Assembly (NCBI GenBank): GCA_963713445.1
Contig: CAVQMB010000012.1
Coordinates: 1-64,000 of the forward strand
Source: CAVQMB01 sp963713445
GTDB lineage: Bacteria; Pseudomonadota; Gammaproteobacteria; Competibacterales; Competibacteraceae
Length of the DNA: 64,000 bases
Direction: 5' to 3'
Of the stretch, positions 41,443 to 49,734 are shown piece by piece. The notes beneath the pieces are model-generated. The model saw nothing but the letters and a program-made list of their open reading frames with translations. It was not told the DNA's origin and ran no database searches. The translations under genes were made by a program, and so were the position numbers. Position 1 is the first letter of the stretch; the number at the start of each line of letters is the position of its first letter.

Positions 41443-42837
41443 TTAATTCACATCACAGGTCCCGATCTTGGGATGATCGGGATGGGCACCTGATACCGGC
41501 TTTAGCTGGATCTTGTTGAAACGATCCTCGTCGTGCTGCGGGAACGGCTTATTACCGGAGGGAAAGCAATTCGACGCCAACAGGAACGCCAGCACATCCG
41601 AATACTGCTTGGGTGACAACTCACCGGGCGCATTGAAAGGCATGTTGTTGAACACCAGATAGCGAATCACTTCGAGTGTCCAGCCATTGTGCTCCGCCGC
41701 CTGCAGAAAATCATCGCCCGCCACCGACGGCGCTGCCACGCCCTGTAGCGTTTTGCCGTGACAGCTGACGCAGTGGCCGAAGAAAACCTTCTTGCCTACC
41801 CTGGCCTGTGCCTTGGTATATAGTCTCGGAACCCCTGCCGATCCGCCGCCCGACGGCTTCGCGCCCGGGGCGGCCGCGTCAGCCTTGGCGACCGGTTGCT
41901 GGGATGAGCTGGTTGCAGCGGTTTCAGCCGCGGTGACAGCACTGCCCGATGGCGCCGACGCCGCTGTCTGACGTCCAGCGCCGCCATTGTCGGCGCTGGA
42001 CGTAGACGACGGTTTGGACTTGGTCCCACCCGCCGAGCTGGCCTGCTTCTGACAGAGCTTGGCAACCCGCTTGGCGGCGGCAGTATGAATAACCAGGTCC
42101 GAACCCGCGACCGTGATACGACGGCTGCCGAAATCCTCGGGCAATACGGCAGTGCCCGACTTTGCCGGCACAGTGACGTAAGCCAGATAGCCATCAGCGA
42201 CCCCGTACGCCGGTGCCTGGGCAACAGGCTTGCAGGCCGAGACTTGTCGGGCGCCCGCGGGTATGCCCAGGGTGGTGGTCGCCAGCGCCCCGGTGAGACC
42301 GCCGAGCACCCCGACATCTGTCGGCCGGCCGACAGCCATCTCCAGGTCCAGCAATGCGTCCGTCACCTTGAACTGGTAGTCACCGAGTTCATGCGCTTGC
42401 AGCGCATCCTGCAGCCGTGCGACCGCAGCCCGCAGGTTAGCTTCAGCACCGTGCAATGGCGCTACCCAGCGCGGTGTTGCCGTGCGGTCAAGCAGTCGGT
42501 CGATATGGCCGATCGCACCCAGGGCATCACCCGGATTGCCGCTAGCAGCCTGGAACCGCGAGTCGTGCGAACCAACCAGGGCATTGATGGCCCGCTGGGC
42601 AGCGGTGAGGTAATGCCCCGGGCTGTTCACCACATTATCGGAGGCATGTAGGATTTCTTTGATCGCGGCCCGCGTGTCAGTCAGCGCGGCCAGCGCTGCG
42701 GTATTGTCATCCGGGGCGGCAGCGGCCGCCCGGTACCATCCCGTAGCGCACAGAACAATCAGGCACAGACCCAAGGCGGCCGGCCCACCGAAACGGCGGA
42801 CCGGCCTGCGCGGGCTGCCCGGATGAAACGCATCCAT
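41443..42837 (-). CDS. c-type cytochrome with large unrecognised N-terminal domain
   Basis: A 464-residue exported protein (signal LGLCLIVLCATGWYRAAAAA). Residues 40-275 are helical (TDTRAAIKEILHASDNVVNS; LHGAEANLRAAVARLQDALQ) with a beta-like part (VADGYLAYVTVPAKSGTAVL) and match no family I know. A serine/alanine/proline linker (about 275-340) leads to a class I cytochrome c domain with one haem site CVSCH (Cys356, Cys359, His360) and the axial Met probably in NNMPFNAPG. It follows the PQQ dehydrogenase gene by 21 bases and is likely its electron acceptor. CKPVAQAP and CQKQAS hold two further cysteines in the N-terminal half. Confidence 0.88.
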   Translation of the reverse strand: MDAFHPGSPRRPVRRFGGPAALGLCLIVLCATGWYRAAAAAPDDNTAALAALTDTRAAIKEILHASDNVVNSPGHYLTAAQRAINALVGSHDSRFQAASGNPGDALGAIGHIDRLLDRTATPRWVAPLHGAEANLRAAVARLQDALQAHELGDYQFKVTDALLDLEMAVGRPTDVGVLGGLTGALATTTLGIPAGARQVSACKPVAQAPAYGVADGYLAYVTVPAKSGTAVLPEDFGSRRITVAGSDLVIHTAAAKRVAKLCQKQASSAGGTKSKPSSTSSADNGGAGRQTAASAPSGSAVTAAETAATSSSQQPVAKADAAAPGAKPSGGGSAGVPRLYTKAQARVGKKVFFGHCVSCHGKTLQGVAAPSVAGDDFLQAAEHNGWTLEVIRYLVFNNMPFNAPGELSPKQYSDVLAFLLASNCFPSGNKPFPQHDEDRFNKIQLKPVSGAHPDHPKIGTCDVN

Positions 42838-42858
42838 AGACAGTCCTTATTCTCCAGC

Positions 42859-44523
42859 TTACTTGAGGGTGAAGGCCGAGATCATGCTGCCCTGGTTCTT
42901 GCTCGACAGCTCAGGCACTTTCTGGTTGCCGGGCTGACCGGAGCCAATCACCACGTACTGCTTGCCGCCCAATTCATACGCCGCCGGCGGTGCGATGATC
43001 GGGGAACCGGTATCGTACTGCCAGACGATCTTGCCGGATTTGGCATTGAAGGCCTCGAACTTGCCGTTCAACTCGCCCGTGAATACCAGACCGCTCTTAG
43101 TGGCCACGACACCGGCCGCCATCGGCAAGTTAACGTGATGACGCCAGTTGAAAATGCCGGTGGACACATCAATAGCGTTGAACTGCCCGGTATTAGGACC
43201 GACGAATTTCGGAAATACGCCGCCCAGGTAGAACTGACCGGAGATATAGACCGCCTTCTCCTTCGACTTCCACAGGCCACATTCGTTGATGCTCGGGATG
43301 TAGAAGGTGTTGGTGCCCGGATCATAGGCGCCGCCGTTGAACTCGATGCCGCCGTTGGTGTTCGGGCAGGCAATATTGCCTTCCCGGCTCGGTGCGGTAT
43401 TCTGACCCTTCTGGAAGCTGACCACGGTATGATCAACCAGCTTGCCGCTCTTGGCATCGAGAATCCAGAAATTACCCGCCTTGTCGCCGGCGGCAACCAG
43501 TTCGCGCTCCTGCCCGCCGACCTTGCCGTTGAACAGCACTGGCGGCATGGCCGGATCCCAGTCATGGGTGTCGTGCGGAATGAACTGGTAGTACCACTTC
43601 AGCTTCGGCTTGTCACCCGAGATGTCCAGGGCAACCATGGAGTTGCTGTAGAGGTTGGCACCCTTGCGGACCGTGCCCAGGAAGTCGGGCTGCGGATTGC
43701 CCAGGTCCATATATACGGTGTCGGTTTTGGGGTCTATGGCCACCCCACTCCAGACCGCGGCGCCACCGCGCTTCCAGGAATCGCCGCTCCAGGTGTCATG
43801 ACCCGGCTCGCCCGGTCCGGGTACCGTCTTCCACTCCCAGATGCGCTTACCGTTCGCCGGGTTGAAAGCAGTTATGTAGCCGAGACCGCCCCAGTCGCCG
43901 TTGGATGCGCCCAGCAGCAGGATGTCCTGGTCTGTCTGAGCGTTGTGATAGGGCACCGGCGCCATGGTATAGAACGTGTTGGTGGTGTCATGGACGCCGA
44001 CCACATCCCACACTTTCTTGCCGGTCTTGGCATCAAGGGCGATCAGGTGTCCGTCCAGCGTACCCAGAAAGACCTTACCGTCCATGATGCCAATGCCGCG
44101 GTTGGCCGCGAAGGCGATGACATGCGGCTTATATTTGAATTCCCACTTGAGCTTGCCGGTCTTGGCATTGAGCGCATACACATGATCATGAGCCGACGTC
44201 ACGTACATGGTGCCGTTCCAGACGATGGGTGCCGTCTCGATCGGGCTGTCATCGCTCATCTGGAATTTCCACGCCCGCTGCAGCTTGGATGCATTGGCCG
44301 GCGTGATCTGGTCCATGGTCACATAGCGGTTACCGCTGTAGCTCTTGCCCGGCAATACCCAGTTGGCGTTGTCGGACGCGGCCTTGAGAAGATCACTGGC
44401 GGTCGGCCCCTGGGTAGCGGCCCACGAAGCGACCGGTGCAACCGCGCTCAGGCCGCCGATCACTGCCGCAATGCAGGATCCTCTGGCGGAACTCAGCAGC
44501 TTGGCTGAATGTTTCTCCAACAT
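42859..44523 (-). CDS. PQQ-dependent alcohol dehydrogenase family protein
   Basis: A 554-residue quinoprotein with signal peptide (CIAAVIGGLSAVAPVASWAA) and eight-bladed propeller (WxxxxDAKTGK repeats). It oxidises alcohols in the periplasm and passes electrons to cytochrome c. IPHDTHDWDPAMPPVLF places the catalytic Asp at 321 and a second Asp at 323; the +2 Asp is the mark of lanthanide-dependent enzymes, while calcium enzymes have Ala, Ser or Thr. The adjacent Cys pair that forms the vicinal disulfide in methanol and ethanol dehydrogenases is absent: HVIAFAANRG (134-143) stands where CCDxVNRG is expected. GDWGGLGYITAFNPANGK and GDKAGNFWILDAKSG supply PQQ contacts. The promoter should lie in 44524-44834. 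Confidence 0.92.
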   Translation of the reverse strand: MLEKHSAKLLSSARGSCIAAVIGGLSAVAPVASWAATQGPTASDLLKAASDNANWVLPGKSYSGNRYVTMDQITPANASKLQRAWKFQMSDDSPIETAPIVWNGTMYVTSAHDHVYALNAKTGKLKWEFKYKPHVIAFAANRGIGIMDGKVFLGTLDGHLIALDAKTGKKVWDVVGVHDTTNTFYTMAPVPYHNAQTDQDILLLGASNGDWGGLGYITAFNPANGKRIWEWKTVPGPGEPGHDTWSGDSWKRGGAAVWSGVAIDPKTDTVYMDLGNPQPDFLGTVRKGANLYSNSMVALDISGDKPKLKWYYQFIPHDTHDWDPAMPPVLFNGKVGGQERELVAAGDKAGNFWILDAKSGKLVDHTVVSFQKGQNTAPSREGNIACPNTNGGIEFNGGAYDPGTNTFYIPSINECGLWKSKEKAVYISGQFYLGGVFPKFVGPNTGQFNAIDVSTGIFNWRHHVNLPMAAGVVATKSGLVFTGELNGKFEAFNAKSGKIVWQYDTGSPIIAPPAAYELGGKQYVVIGSGQPGNQKVPELSSKNQGSMISAFTLK

Positions 44524-44834
44524 TTACTTCTCTCCTACTTTAACTTTATATGGACTTGACGGTTGTTTTCGTGTGGTCGGCCCCAATTCAGCCGCCCAAA
44601 AAACTCGTCCGTGAGGAGATCTATTGTCATACAGCCATACACGCGCTCCACCTACTCGGCAGATTGCGGGTCAGGCATGGGAACACCCGGGTTGTTATCC
44701 TGACAGCGTTGATAACGCTATCATCTATCGGGTTATAAGATCTCGTGCTCCATCGGTCCAGCGCTAACAGATATACACCGAGCCATGCGCGCACGTCAAC
44801 GGCACGTACCCATCGTCATGTGTCAGCGGTCACG
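44524..44834. other. Regulatory gap upstream of the PQQ dehydrogenase
   Basis: About 310 bases between the dsbD stop and the dehydrogenase start, on one strand. No credible gene. The AT-rich part near 44520-44560 and the ribosome site (GGAGAGAAG, complement of cttctctcc) precede the ATG. No operator was recognised. Confidence 0.5.
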
Positions 44835-46787
44835 CTAGTCGGGTGCGGAAGAGGAATCTGCCAGGGCTGGACGGGCGGCGGCACCGGCCCGCGGAATAGC
44901 GCCGAAGGCAAGGCGCAGGTGTTGCCGAAACTGCGCCGCAGGCATGTAACCCACGACCCGGAACGCGGGCCGTTCGCGGCCATCGGGCCCGAAGAACAGG
45001 ATCGCCGGCGGACCGACCAGGTGAAAGTGGCGCAGCAGCGCCTGGTCTCCCGCATTGTCAGCGGTGACATCAGCACGCAGCAGCAGTGTGTTGTGCAAAA
45101 CCTTACGCACGCCGGGATTGCTAAAAGTGTAGCGCTCCAGCTCCTTGCAGGAAACGCACCAGTCAGCATAGAAATCAAGCATCACCGGACGGCCGTCAGC
45201 GGTGGCCAGCGCCTCCTTCAGGCCACGCAAACTTTTGACCCGTTGAAATGCCAGCTGCGGAGCCGCGTGACTGGCACCAGCCAGTAGCGTGGTACCCCGC
45301 AACGGCTGCCAGGGATTGCGCCCCCCGGCGGCCACCCCAACCAGCATCAGTACGCCATAGACCAGCAGCACCAGGCCGAGGCCTTGCCTCAGGGTGCGCC
45401 AGCCACCGCGTGGAGCCTGCAAGGCGCCCAGGTAAACGGCGCAAACGATCATCAGCGTGGCACTGAGCAGCAGGGTCACCACCGGCGGGACGATGCGATC
45501 CAGCAGGTAAATGGCGACTGCAAGCAAGAGTACGCCAAACACCGCGCGCACGGCACTCATCCAGGCCCCGGCACGCGGCAGCAGCCGCCCCGCCGAAGTG
45601 CCTACGATCAACAACGGCAACCCCAGGCCAAGACTCATGGCAAACAGCGCCGCGCCGCCGAGCACGGCATCGCCGCTCAAGCTAATGACGCTGAGCGCAC
45701 CGATCAGTGGCGGGGCGACGCACGGCCCCACGATCAGTGCCGACAGCACCCCCATGATCGCAGCGCCGGCATAGCGCCCGCCGCGCTGGCGTCCGCTGAG
45801 ATCGGCCAGGCGGCTCTGCAGAGCCGCCGGCAGTTGCAGCTGAATGACATCAAACATGCCCAGTGCCAGCACCACGAATAAAGCACTGAAGGTCGCGATC
45901 ACCCAGGGATTCTGGAACCAGATCTGCAAGTTCGCACCGGTGAGGCCGGCCAATACCCCGACCGCGGAATACACCAGCGCCATGCTGAGCACGTAGACCA
46001 GCGACAGCCGCAGGGCCCGGCCGCGGGTGAGTGCTTTGCCCTGCCCGGCTATAACGCCGGCCAGAATCGGGATCATGGGGAACATGCAGGGAGTGAAGGC
46101 CAGCAGGATACCAAGCCCGAAGAACAGCGGCAGCGCCCAATAACGCTGAGCCAGCAGTTCACGGGTAAGCCGGTCCTGCTCGGAAACGAAGCCCGCCGCA
46201 GGTGCCGGTGCAGCAGGAACCGCGGCAGCGCTCTGGCCGATGGGCGCCGGTGTCGATTGGGCAGCGCCAGCCACGGAGGCAATGCGATTGGTACTGCCTC
46301 CGCCCAGCACGCCGCTCAGAAGATCGCTGTCGGCGCCGGTGCCATCCGCCTTGGCAACCGTCAGGGTGTGGGTCTGCGGTGGATAGCAGACGCCGGCATC
46401 GGCACAGCCCTGGTAGTGCACAGTCAGCTTCAGGGCACCTGCCAACGGCGCCTGTTCGATGGGTAGCCGGGCCGTCACCTGATGGTGATATACCACCATC
46501 CGACCGAAAAACTCGTCATTCTTGATCTGGCCGGCAGGCCACTTGGCCGGTCCCAGTTTCAGCCCTGGCCGGGCCGGCTTGAAGCTGAATCGGTCGCGGT
46601 ACAGATAATAGCCGTCGGCGATCCGCCAGTGCGCCAGCAGCGTGTGGCCATCGGCACTCAGCGACAGGCTGGGCTGGAACGCCTGGCCCACCGGCAGCAA
46701 CTGGCTCGGATCGATCGCCAGCGCCGGCCGTACCAGTGACAACAGCAGTGCGGTATATAGAAGTGCAGCAAACCGGATTCGCATCAT
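44835..46787 (-). CDS. dsbD: Thiol:disulfide interchange protein DsbD
   Basis: A 650-residue transmembrane reductant conduit. A signal peptide (AALLYTALLLSLVRPALAI) leads to the alpha domain, whose Cys pair lies in YQGCADAGVCYPPQTHTL; the eight-helix beta domain has TPCMFPMIPILAGVIAG (about 231) and GPCVAPPLIGALSVISL (about 353); the gamma thioredoxin domain ends with FYADWCVSCKELERYTF (about 540). All three redox-active Cys pairs are present. It carries electrons from cytoplasmic thioredoxin to periplasmic targets, such as the thioredoxin-like protein encoded 165 bases upstream and apocytochrome c. Confidence 0.94.
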   Translation of the reverse strand: MMRIRFAALLYTALLLSLVRPALAIDPSQLLPVGQAFQPSLSLSADGHTLLAHWRIADGYYLYRDRFSFKPARPGLKLGPAKWPAGQIKNDEFFGRMVVYHHQVTARLPIEQAPLAGALKLTVHYQGCADAGVCYPPQTHTLTVAKADGTGADSDLLSGVLGGGSTNRIASVAGAAQSTPAPIGQSAAAVPAAPAPAAGFVSEQDRLTRELLAQRYWALPLFFGLGILLAFTPCMFPMIPILAGVIAGQGKALTRGRALRLSLVYVLSMALVYSAVGVLAGLTGANLQIWFQNPWVIATFSALFVVLALGMFDVIQLQLPAALQSRLADLSGRQRGGRYAGAAIMGVLSALIVGPCVAPPLIGALSVISLSGDAVLGGAALFAMSLGLGLPLLIVGTSAGRLLPRAGAWMSAVRAVFGVLLLAVAIYLLDRIVPPVVTLLLSATLMIVCAVYLGALQAPRGGWRTLRQGLGLVLLVYGVLMLVGVAAGGRNPWQPLRGTTLLAGASHAAPQLAFQRVKSLRGLKEALATADGRPVMLDFYADWCVSCKELERYTFSNPGVRKVLHNTLLLRADVTADNAGDQALLRHFHLVGPPAILFFGPDGRERPAFRVVGYMPAAQFRQHLRLAFGAIPRAGAAARPALADSSSAPD

Positions 46788-46952
46788 GATCCTCGTCTAC
46801 GCAGACCGGGTAACACCGGATGCGAAACGCAGCAGCAAACCATCCCGGAGTCATCGGGTAAACAGCAGCACAGCCGCAGCACGCAGGCGTATGGACACGG
46901 CTGTCGGCGGGTTACTTTAACGAAAAATGGAGGAGGCGCCAAAACCGGCCAC

Positions 46953-47495
46953 TCAATGCCCGTTACGCAGGGCTTCCAGTTCGGCAATCAGCGCCGGGCT
47001 GTCCCAAGGCTGGTCGCCCAACGCCTCATACACAATGCGGCCGCCGGGGCCTACAACGAAGGTGGTGGGTAGGCCCCGCACGCCCCACTTGGGACCCGCC
47101 GTCATGTTACCGTCGACCAGCAGCGGGAACCCTACCGGCACCCGCCTGGTGAACGCAGTAATAGCCTTGACCGTCTGCCCCATGTTAATGCCCAGCACCT
47201 GAATGCCCCGATCCGCTGTGTTCTGGTACAGCCGGTTCAGGGCCGGCATTTCCTTGATGCACGGCGAACACCAGGTCGCCCAGAAATTTACCACCACGAC
47301 CTTGCCCCGGTACTCCCGCAGGTCATGGGGGTGGCCTTGCAGATCATTAAGCTGCAAGTGGGGCGCCGGGCGCGGATGAGCCACCGGCTGCAGCGGTCGT
47401 CCCGCTCCCCATACGATTGCAGTGGTGCTGATCAACAGCAACAGGGTACCCGCCCATAATCGCATTCGATGCCCCCGGATCACATCATTGTCCAT
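46953..47495 (-). CDS. TlpA/ResA-like periplasmic thioredoxin
   Basis: A 180-residue anchored thioredoxin. One N-terminal helix (RLWAGTLLLLISTTAIVWGA) precedes an AhpC/TSA-redoxin fold with VVVVNFWATWCSPCIKEMPA (CSPC at about 75-78), QVLGINMGQTVKAITAF and the cis-Pro loop VRGLPTTFVVGPGGRIVYE. It would reduce cytochrome c apoprotein or copper-site cysteines, drawing electrons from DsbD. The start may be ATG 47465 rather than 47495. It opens the minus-strand periplasmic redox block. Confidence 0.85.
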   Translation of the reverse strand: MDNDVIRGHRMRLWAGTLLLLISTTAIVWGAGRPLQPVAHPRPAPHLQLNDLQGHPHDLREYRGKVVVVNFWATWCSPCIKEMPALNRLYQNTADRGIQVLGINMGQTVKAITAFTRRVPVGFPLLVDGNMTAGPKWGVRGLPTTFVVGPGGRIVYEALGDQPWDSPALIAELEALRNGH

Positions 47496-47556
47496 TCGCC
47501 GTCTCTTCTTCAGTAGCTGTGACTGTCCCCAGCCGCATTGGTTTGTCCCGGCACAA

Positions 47557-47998
47557 TCAGACCATCGCGTGCAGCCAGAGTGCGGCCAGGCCGCACGAGG
47601 TAATCGTCATCGGGATACCGCAGCGGGCATGGTCTGCAAAACTCAGCCGGACCCCAGCCTCACCGGCGCGCTCCGCCACAATCAGATTGGCCATACTACC
47701 GACCAGGCGGCTCCCCGCTGCGGGCGATACCGTCTGCGCACGCATCTTAGAAGCCGCTGGCGGCAAACTGGGCCGAGAGAATCATCAGCCCGAACAGAAT
47801 GAACAGGGTCGGGAAATCCATCGCTGCCAGTGCCTCCCCAGCACTGCTACGGTCGCTGACATACAGCAGGATCGCACCCAGCAGTGCGATGCCGGTGCGA
47901 TCGATGCTCAGGCCAGGCCAACGGCCCGATGCCATACCCAGATAGACCGCGGTAAATTATGAGCAGAATCAGGATCACGTTTGCACCCAACGCGGGAA
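47557..47998 (-). pseudogene. Anion/arsenite-type permease (SLC13/ArsB-like) remnant
   Basis: The right-hand part reads YLGMASGRWPGLSIDRTGIA, then LGAILLYVSDRSSAGEALAA and MDFPTLFILFGLMILSAQFA, matching the first two helices of SLC13/ArsB/CitM-type permeases. From 47770 leftward another frame reads RLVGSMANLIVAERAGEAGV, then RLSFADHARCGIPMTITSCG and a hydrophobic end, matching the C-terminus of the same family. The middle, roughly 250 residues, is missing, and a frame change separates the N-terminal helix (near 47960-47990) from the rest. An internal deletion has destroyed the gene. Confidence 0.65.
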
Positions 47999-48208
47999 AG
48001 CAACCGGTTTCAACAGAATGCCCGGCATTTATCCATTCCAGTATAAAGGGTTTTCATAGCCCAACTACTTTTCGATAGTTCCGAAACCATAAATACCAAA
48101 TAAATTCAGCACTAGCTAATTGTGACCAGCACTACAATAATTGACTTAGCTGTGCTAAATTCTGGGCAGCACGGTTCAAAAGATAAACGTCAGTTTTAAA
48201 AGCATAAA

Positions 48209-48745
48209 ATGGAAATGGCATTCCCGATGAAATCAAATCGCCGTCGCACTTACATCGTCGACAAGCAGTTTCAGGCGCGTTTCATTGCACTTGCCGTAAT
48301 TACGCTGGTGATTGCCGTCAACGTTGTCATTATCACCCTCCTAGCCCAGCCTTTGTTCGAGCAGCGCACCACCATCGTCAATACCGCCATTCTGGGTATC
48401 GTCGAGCTGATGCTGGTGCTCGGCGCCTACTATGTGGGGGTCCGCGCCAGCCATCGTATCGCTGGTCCCGTCTACGTGATGGCCAATAGTATCCGTCGAC
48501 TCGGCGACGGCGACCTCGCGTTCCAGATTCGGCTGCGCCGGGACGACCATTTCAAAACATTCTGCGAGGACATCAACGTCAGCATCGAGCGTTTACGTAA
48601 ACGCATCGTCGAAATGAAACACACGACCGAGCAACTCGATGCCAAGCTACCCGATTCGGGTGAGGCGCGGGAACTGGCCGATCGTCTCCGGCGGCAACTA
48701 GCCGATTTCCACACCGACGTCGATCCCAGCGATTCCAATGGCTAG
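48209..48745 (+). CDS. HAMP-domain membrane protein
   Basis: A 178-residue protein: basic N-terminus (KSNRRRTYIVDKQFQARFIA), two membrane helices (ALAVITLVIAVNVVIITLLA; ILGIVELMLVLGAYYVGVRA) and a HAMP segment (SHRIAGPVYVMANSIRRLGD, GDLAFQIRLRRDDHFKTFCE) leading to a helical tail (LADRLRRQLADFHTDVDPSD). It lacks an output domain such as a kinase or MCP module. It precedes the pilin-like gene by 14 bases, so both may form an operon linking membrane signalling to pilus assembly. The start may be the ATG at 48209, 48215 or 48227. The 200 bases upstream are AT rich and may hold the promoter. Confidence 0.75.
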   Translation: MEMAFPMKSNRRRTYIVDKQFQARFIALAVITLVIAVNVVIITLLAQPLFEQRTTIVNTAILGIVELMLVLGAYYVGVRASHRIAGPVYVMANSIRRLGDGDLAFQIRLRRDDHFKTFCEDINVSIERLRKRIVEMKHTTEQLDAKLPDSGEARELADRLRRQLADFHTDVDPSDSNG

Positions 48746-48759
48746 CCGGAGCAACCCCC

Positions 48760-49227
48760 ATGGAGCGCACCAAAGCCAACCACCATCGCTCGCACGGCTA
48801 CACCCTGCTGGAACTGCTCACGGTGGTGGCTATCATCAGTATTATAACCGTTATTGCACTACCGCTATACCAGAACTACTCAATCCGCACCCAAGTCGCC
48901 GAAGGCCTTAATGTGGTCGGCAGTTTCGAACCGATGGTGACGTCATATTATCTAGAGAAGGGCAAGTGGCCCACCAACAACAATGAAGCGGGACTATCAG
49001 CAGCAGCATCGTTCGCTGGCAACTATGTCCAGACAATTGAGATCAAGGCACCCGATGATATAAACGGCACGAAGGGAAAGATCGTGATTACATACAATAT
49101 CCCTGCGCTCGCCGGCAATAACACTATTATCCTCGAGCCGGACGCAGCAAGCGGTGGTAGTTTCACCTGGGACTGTACCGGCGGGACCGTATCCCCCCAG
49201 TATCGACCCGGGGTCTGCCGTCCCTAG
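48760..49227 (+). CDS. Type IV pilin-like protein (PilE/PilA family)
   Basis: A 155-residue prepilin. The leader ends at HGYTLLELLTVVAIISIITV, with the cleavage site after Gly, tyrosine in place of the usual mature Phe, and Glu at position 5; the long helix continues to about residue 60 (LYQNYSIRTQVAEGLNVVGS). The globular domain is a beta sheet, and the C-terminal loop WDCTGGTVSPQYRPGVCRP would form the disulfide D-region. A neisserial-type pilin or pseudopilin role in pili or secretion is likely. It follows the HAMP protein gene on the same strand. Confidence 0.88.
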   Translation: MERTKANHHRSHGYTLLELLTVVAIISIITVIALPLYQNYSIRTQVAEGLNVVGSFEPMVTSYYLEKGKWPTNNNEAGLSAAASFAGNYVQTIEIKAPDDINGTKGKIVITYNIPALAGNNTIILEPDAASGGSFTWDCTGGTVSPQYRPGVCRP

Positions 49228-49279
49228 CGGCGCAGCGGTTATCATGTCCGTTGGCATTCGAACGTGACTGGAGACAACC

Positions 49280-49639
49280 GTGATCGCCGTGATCTTCGAA
49301 GTATTGCCGGCCCCTGGACACCAGCAAGCCTATCTCGACATTGCCTCCCGCCTGCGACCGGAACTCGAGCGGATTGACGGCTTCATCTCGGTGGAGCGCT
49401 TCGCCAGCCTGACCACCGAGGGCAAGATTCTGTCGCTATCGTTGTGGCGGGACGAGGCTGCGGTCGAGCGCTGGCGCGCGTTCGCGGAACACAGGGCAGC
49501 GCAGGCCCAGGGGCGACAGGGCATTTTTGCCGATTACCGGCTGCGGGTGGCCAGTGTGAACCGCGACTACGGGATGTTCGATCGTGAACAGGCACCGCCC
49601 GACAGTCGCAGACTGCATGACAGCGATCCGCCGCCCTGA
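49280..49639 (+). CDS. Antibiotic biosynthesis monooxygenase-like protein
   Basis: A 119-residue protein with an ABM-type ferredoxin-like fold: MIAVIFEVLPAPGHQQAYLD, RLRPELERIDGFISVERFAS, EGKILSLSLWRDEAAVERWR and AFAEHRAAQAQGRQGIFADY, closing with LRVASVNRDYGMFDRE. These dimeric proteins often act as quinol or polyketide monooxygenases or as stress proteins. It lies 95 bases upstream of the hisD-like gene on the same strand and may be in its transcript. GGAGACAACC precedes the GTG/ATG region. Confidence 0.75.
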   Translation: MIAVIFEVLPAPGHQQAYLDIASRLRPELERIDGFISVERFASLTTEGKILSLSLWRDEAAVERWRAFAEHRAAQAQGRQGIFADYRLRVASVNRDYGMFDREQAPPDSRRLHDSDPPP

Positions 49640-49734
49640 TTCTTCGCAGTAGCGGCGGTGCGACAACGGGCCAGTTCGCTGGCATTTCCCGACGGATCAA
49701 CGATAATAGCCGGCTTCCGCTTCGGGAGCCTGCT

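Noticed and set aside
42823..44508. 561-residue open frame opposite the PQQ dehydrogenase
   Set aside because: A shadow of the dehydrogenase gene, which has a signal peptide, propeller repeats and catalytic motifs.
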